This document shows positions 62,267-64,000 of a stretch of 64,000 bases of DNA, in pieces. Source of the DNA: Lachnospiraceae bacterium (GTDB taxonomy: Bacteria > Bacillota > Clostridia > Lachnospirales > Lachnospiraceae). Position 1 is the stretch's first letter. Each line of letters begins with the position of its first letter. A program made the position numbers and the translations under genes. The stretch lies in NCBI GenBank assembly GCA_017500935.1, contig JAFVXW010000029.1:203743-267742 (forward strand), in the 5' to 3' direction. The notes under the pieces are model-generated. The model did not search any database. It saw only the letters and a list, made by a program, of their open reading frames with translations, and was not told where the DNA came from.

Positions 62267-62470
62267 GGTACAGGCTCCCCCTTTTTGGAATGCATTTGAT
62301 CGAAGCAGACAGGCTGCGCAGCAGGCTCCCGACAGAGAGCACATACTATAACATTATCATACCATTTTTTTTAATAGGGACAATAAAAACAGCTGAAAAA
62401 AGAACAAAAATATTTTATTCTGAAAAGAATGACAAGGTTAAGCAGATGTGTCAGGGGAGAATGCCCCCAC

Positions 62471-62491
62471 AGCGTTGTCATGGCGCAGGAG
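62471..62491 (+). repeat. 21-bp direct repeat, left copy
   Basis: AGCGTTGTCATGG followed by CGCAGGAG. It recurs at 62903-62923 with one base changed (C to T) and brackets the stem-loop array. Confidence 0.88.
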
Positions 62492-62557
62492 CATGTTGCT
62501 GTACACACCTTTCCCCCTTACTGGGGAGGAAAAGCAGGCAAAATATCATTTTTTTAT

Positions 62558-62870
62558 AATTTGCATGCTCCAGTCAGAGCGTTTGCGCTTGCAAAGCAGT
62601 CAAATTTCTTTAAAATTCATATTTGAATGCTCATTTTGGGTTTCAGAAAAAATGAAAGCAGTCAAAAACAGCAAAAATGGCATTTTTGACTGCTTGCGCA
62701 GGTCGATCAAAGCAGTCATATTAAAAAAATAAGAAATTTGAATGATTTTCAGCTTGTCCCGGATAATTTTAAGCAGTCATTTTTGGAAAAATTGAATATT
62801 TGCATGCAAAACAGCATGTCCGCATCGGAATTTGAACAGTCAAAACAGGAGATTTCCGGAATTTGCATGC
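62558..62870. repeat. Degenerate tandem array of about 62-bp units with imperfect stem-loops
   Basis: ATTTG(C/A)ATG blocks start at 62559, 62621, 62736, 62798 and 62861, with a diverged one at 62682. AAGCAGTCA blocks start at 62594, 62656, 62710, 62771 and (as GAACAGTCA) about 62834. Unit starts are thus 62, 61, 54, 62 and 63 bp apart. Each AAGCAGTCA block with the following ATTTGMATGC makes an imperfect 37-nt inverted repeat. The second is a perfect 11-bp stem (62658-62668 with 62683-62693). Confidence 0.8.
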
Positions 62871-62902
62871 TTGCCTGCACACATACCTGCATACCGTAAC
62901 GA

Positions 62903-62923
62903 AGCGTTGTCATGGTGCAGGAG
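62903..62923 (+). repeat. 21-bp direct repeat, right copy
   Basis: It matches 62471-62491 except for one base and lies 19 bp before the ileS promoter. Confidence 0.88.
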
Positions 62924-62941
62924 GATTTCCCAAAACGCCTC

Positions 62942-62971
62942 TTGACAAGCGGTAAAAGTCCGTCATATAAT
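62942..62971 (+). promoter_or_regulatory. Consensus promoter of the ileS leader
   Basis: TTGACA (62942-62947), an 18-nt spacer and TATAAT (62966-62971) are exact sigma-A hexamers. Confidence 0.85.
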
Positions 62972-62974
62972 GAC

Positions 62975-63265
62975 TCATGATATCGAAAAGACGTTGACGA
63001 AGACAGTAAGCAGCTGCCAAAAGCTTTCAGCGAGCCGGTGTTGGTGGAAGACCGGTGCAAGTAGGAACTGCCGAATATCCCTTCTGAGTCGTGAGGCCCA
63101 AAGATCAGACAGATCCTGTAGGCTTCAACGGTACCTCTGCCGTTACCAGGAGACCATATAACCTGCCGCTGCCGGGCCATGGCACATGACAGGCGTATGT
63201 TGTAACGGGTGGTTTAACGAGTCGTGAATGATGACCTCGTCCTTTTACAAGGACGGGGTTTTTTT
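62975..63265 (+). promoter_or_regulatory. T-box riboswitch, isoleucine type
   Basis: The leader has the long stem I (base pairs between GACTCA near 62973 and TGAGTC at 63085-63090), the specifier loop GAATATCCC with Ile codon ATC at 63077-63079, and the T-box AACGGGTGG at 63204-63212. TGGT in the T-box bulge (63210-63213) can pair with an ACCA tRNA end, as in tRNA-Ile. The terminator stem is CCTCGTCC (63235-63242) with GGACGGGG (63251-63258), then T7. Uncharged tRNA-Ile should favour antitermination into ileS. The T-box departs from the usual continuation (TTTAACG instead of ACCGCG). Confidence 0.9.
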
Positions 63266-63303
63266 ATACGATAGGAAACTTCATTTCCTATCGTATAAAA
63301 AAA
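63259..63303. terminator. Perfect 20-bp inverted repeat right after the T-box terminator
   Basis: Arms 63259-63278 and 63284-63303 are perfect reverse complements with a 5-nt loop. The left arm uses the T-run of the T-box terminator and the right arm ends in A7. Confidence 0.85.
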
Positions 63304-63365
63304 CACGTTTATGCGCACTCGCGCGCGCGGTAAATGTTGCCTTACGGCAACCGCGCTCGGCGCGG

Positions 63366-63391
63366 AGTGTGCGCAAAGCGCACACTTTTTT
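63366..63391 (+). terminator. Terminator-like hairpin 46 bp before ileS
   Basis: AGTGTGCGC and GCGCACACT form a 9-bp stem with a 3-nt loop, followed by T6. It lies in a GC-rich stretch (63311-63386) with further nested pairing. Confidence 0.75.
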
Positions 63392-63437
63392 ATTCACAAC
63401 ATTACCTTATTTCATTTTTTCAGAAAGGAAGAAAGCC

Positions 63438-64000
63438 ATGTACAACAAAGTAGACACAAACTTAAACTTTGTGGAACGTGAAAAGAACATTGAAAAGTTC
63501 TGGAATGACAATGACATTTTCAGAAAGAGCATGAACAGCCGCAAAGAAGGCCCTACCTACACCTTCTATGACGGTCCCCCCACCGCAAACGGAAAGCCCC
63601 ATATCGGACATCTGGAGACCCGTGTTATCAAGGATATGATTCCCAGATACCGCACCATGAAGGGGTATATGGTACCCCGTAAGGCGGGCTGGGATACCCA
63701 CGGACTTCCCGTGGAGCTGGAGGTTGAGAAACTTCTTGGCCTGAATGGCAAAGAGCAGATTGAGGAATATGGTATGGAGCCTTTCATCTGCAAATGTAAG
63801 GAATCCGTATGGAAATACAAGGGTATGTGGGAGGATTTCTCCGGTACCGTTGGTTTCTGGGCGGATATGGATGATCCCTATGTAACCTATGATGACAATT
63901 TCATCGAGTCCGAGTGGTGGGCGCTGAAGACCATCTGGGATAAGGGCTTATTATATAAAGGATTTAAAATTGTGCCTTACTGTCCCCGTTGCGGTACCCC
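63438..64000 (+). CDS. ileS: Isoleucyl-tRNA synthetase, 3' truncated by the window edge
   Basis: The visible 187 codons start MYNKVDTNLNFVEREKNIEK. They contain TFYDGPPTANGKPHIGHLETR with the class I HIGH motif at residues 55-58, then RYRTMKGYMVPRKAGWDTHGLPVE. This matches the start of IleRS. VPYCPRCGTP at the window end is within the editing-domain boundary. GGAAGAAAG precedes the ATG. The isoleucine T-box upstream agrees with the product. Confidence 0.97.
   Translation, partial: MYNKVDTNLNFVEREKNIEKFWNDNDIFRKSMNSRKEGPTYTFYDGPPTANGKPHIGHLETRVIKDMIPRYRTMKGYMVPRKAGWDTHGLPVELEVEKLLGLNGKEQIEEYGMEPFICKCKESVWKYKGMWEDFSGTVGFWADMDDPYVTYDDNFIESEWWALKTIWDKGLLYKGFKIVPYCPRCGT

Larger units (their letters stand above)
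62345..62941. other. Gene-free region with repeat structures
   Basis: These 597 bp between the CLC gene and the ileS promoter hold no convincing gene. They hold short GC-rich hairpins near 62453-62470 and 62508-62530, the 21-bp direct repeats and the stem-loop array described separately. Confidence 0.6.

Noticed and set aside
62266-62345. Fluoride riboswitch upstream of the CLC gene
   Set aside because: The conserved riboswitch blocks are absent from the leader.
62558-62870. CRISPR array
   Set aside because: Spacing is regular, but only two blocks of about 10 bp are conserved; the middle of the putative 37-bp repeat differs in every unit, and no cas gene is present.

Overview
The window reads as chromosome from a gut Clostridium of Lachnospiraceae type. 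It carries Clostridia-style genes with strong AGGAGG ribosome-binding sites, two sporulation genes (spoIIID and spoVT), a T-box leader before ileS, a glycyl-radical enzyme with its activase, and many cytoplasmic glycosidases. No phage structural genes, tRNA, rRNA, CRISPR array or cas genes were seen.

Layout. Positions 1-13849 hold carbohydrate-use genes: GH2, a URO-D-fold protein, a GH42-like enzyme, a PHP hydrolase, GH116, an MFS carrier, a flavodoxin-fold reductase and GH172/DUF2961, with two AraC regulators. Positions 14221-33260 hold spoIIID, cut in two by an 18.8 kb element. Positions 33346-41078 hold a sialidase, two polytopic envelope proteins (GT39-like and YfhO) and a GH20 lipoprotein. 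Positions 41162-49621 hold a dehydrogenase / PLP decarboxylase / ATP-grasp trio, a pseudaminic-acid-type synthase and cytidylyltransferase, a GT52-like sialyltransferase, a membrane protein and a frameshifted MATE exporter. Positions 49690-54874 hold a glycyl-radical enzyme, its activase, a SASA esterase, an SDR and an alpha/beta hydrolase. Positions 55062-62266 hold spoVT, a methionine gamma-lyase-like enzyme, a clan-A glycosidase, pncB, an MFS carrier and a CLC channel. Positions 62345-64000 hold a repeat array, an isoleucine T-box and the start of ileS.

Main discovery. The first 38 codons of spoIIID lie at 14221-14334 and the last 49 codons at 33111-33257, in the same orientation. They are separated by an AT-rich element whose last gene is a large serine recombinase. 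Joining the two halves at a shared ACATA gives an uninterrupted 87-codon SpoIIID with the family's conserved sequence across the joint. The rejoined element ends form a 13-bp perfect inverted repeat centred exactly on the crossover dinucleotide CA. This is the architecture of the Bacillus sigK skin element, here in spoIIID. Excision would also replace the recombinase stop codon and lengthen that protein by 14 residues.

Element cargo. It carries a GNAT acetyltransferase, a PhnP-like metallo-hydrolase, three XRE-HTH/methyltransferase fusions, a fourth XRE fusion, a HAD phosphatase, an S51-type peptidase, an ABC exporter pair, a MerR regulator with a textbook 19-bp-spacer promoter, a RepA/DnaC-like replication module and an RloAB-type ATPase/TOPRIM pair likely to act in phage defence. 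No relaxase or conjugation gene is visible.

A second unexplained structure lies at 62471-62923: a degenerate array of about 62-bp units, each containing an imperfect stem-loop, bracketed by a 21-bp direct repeat.
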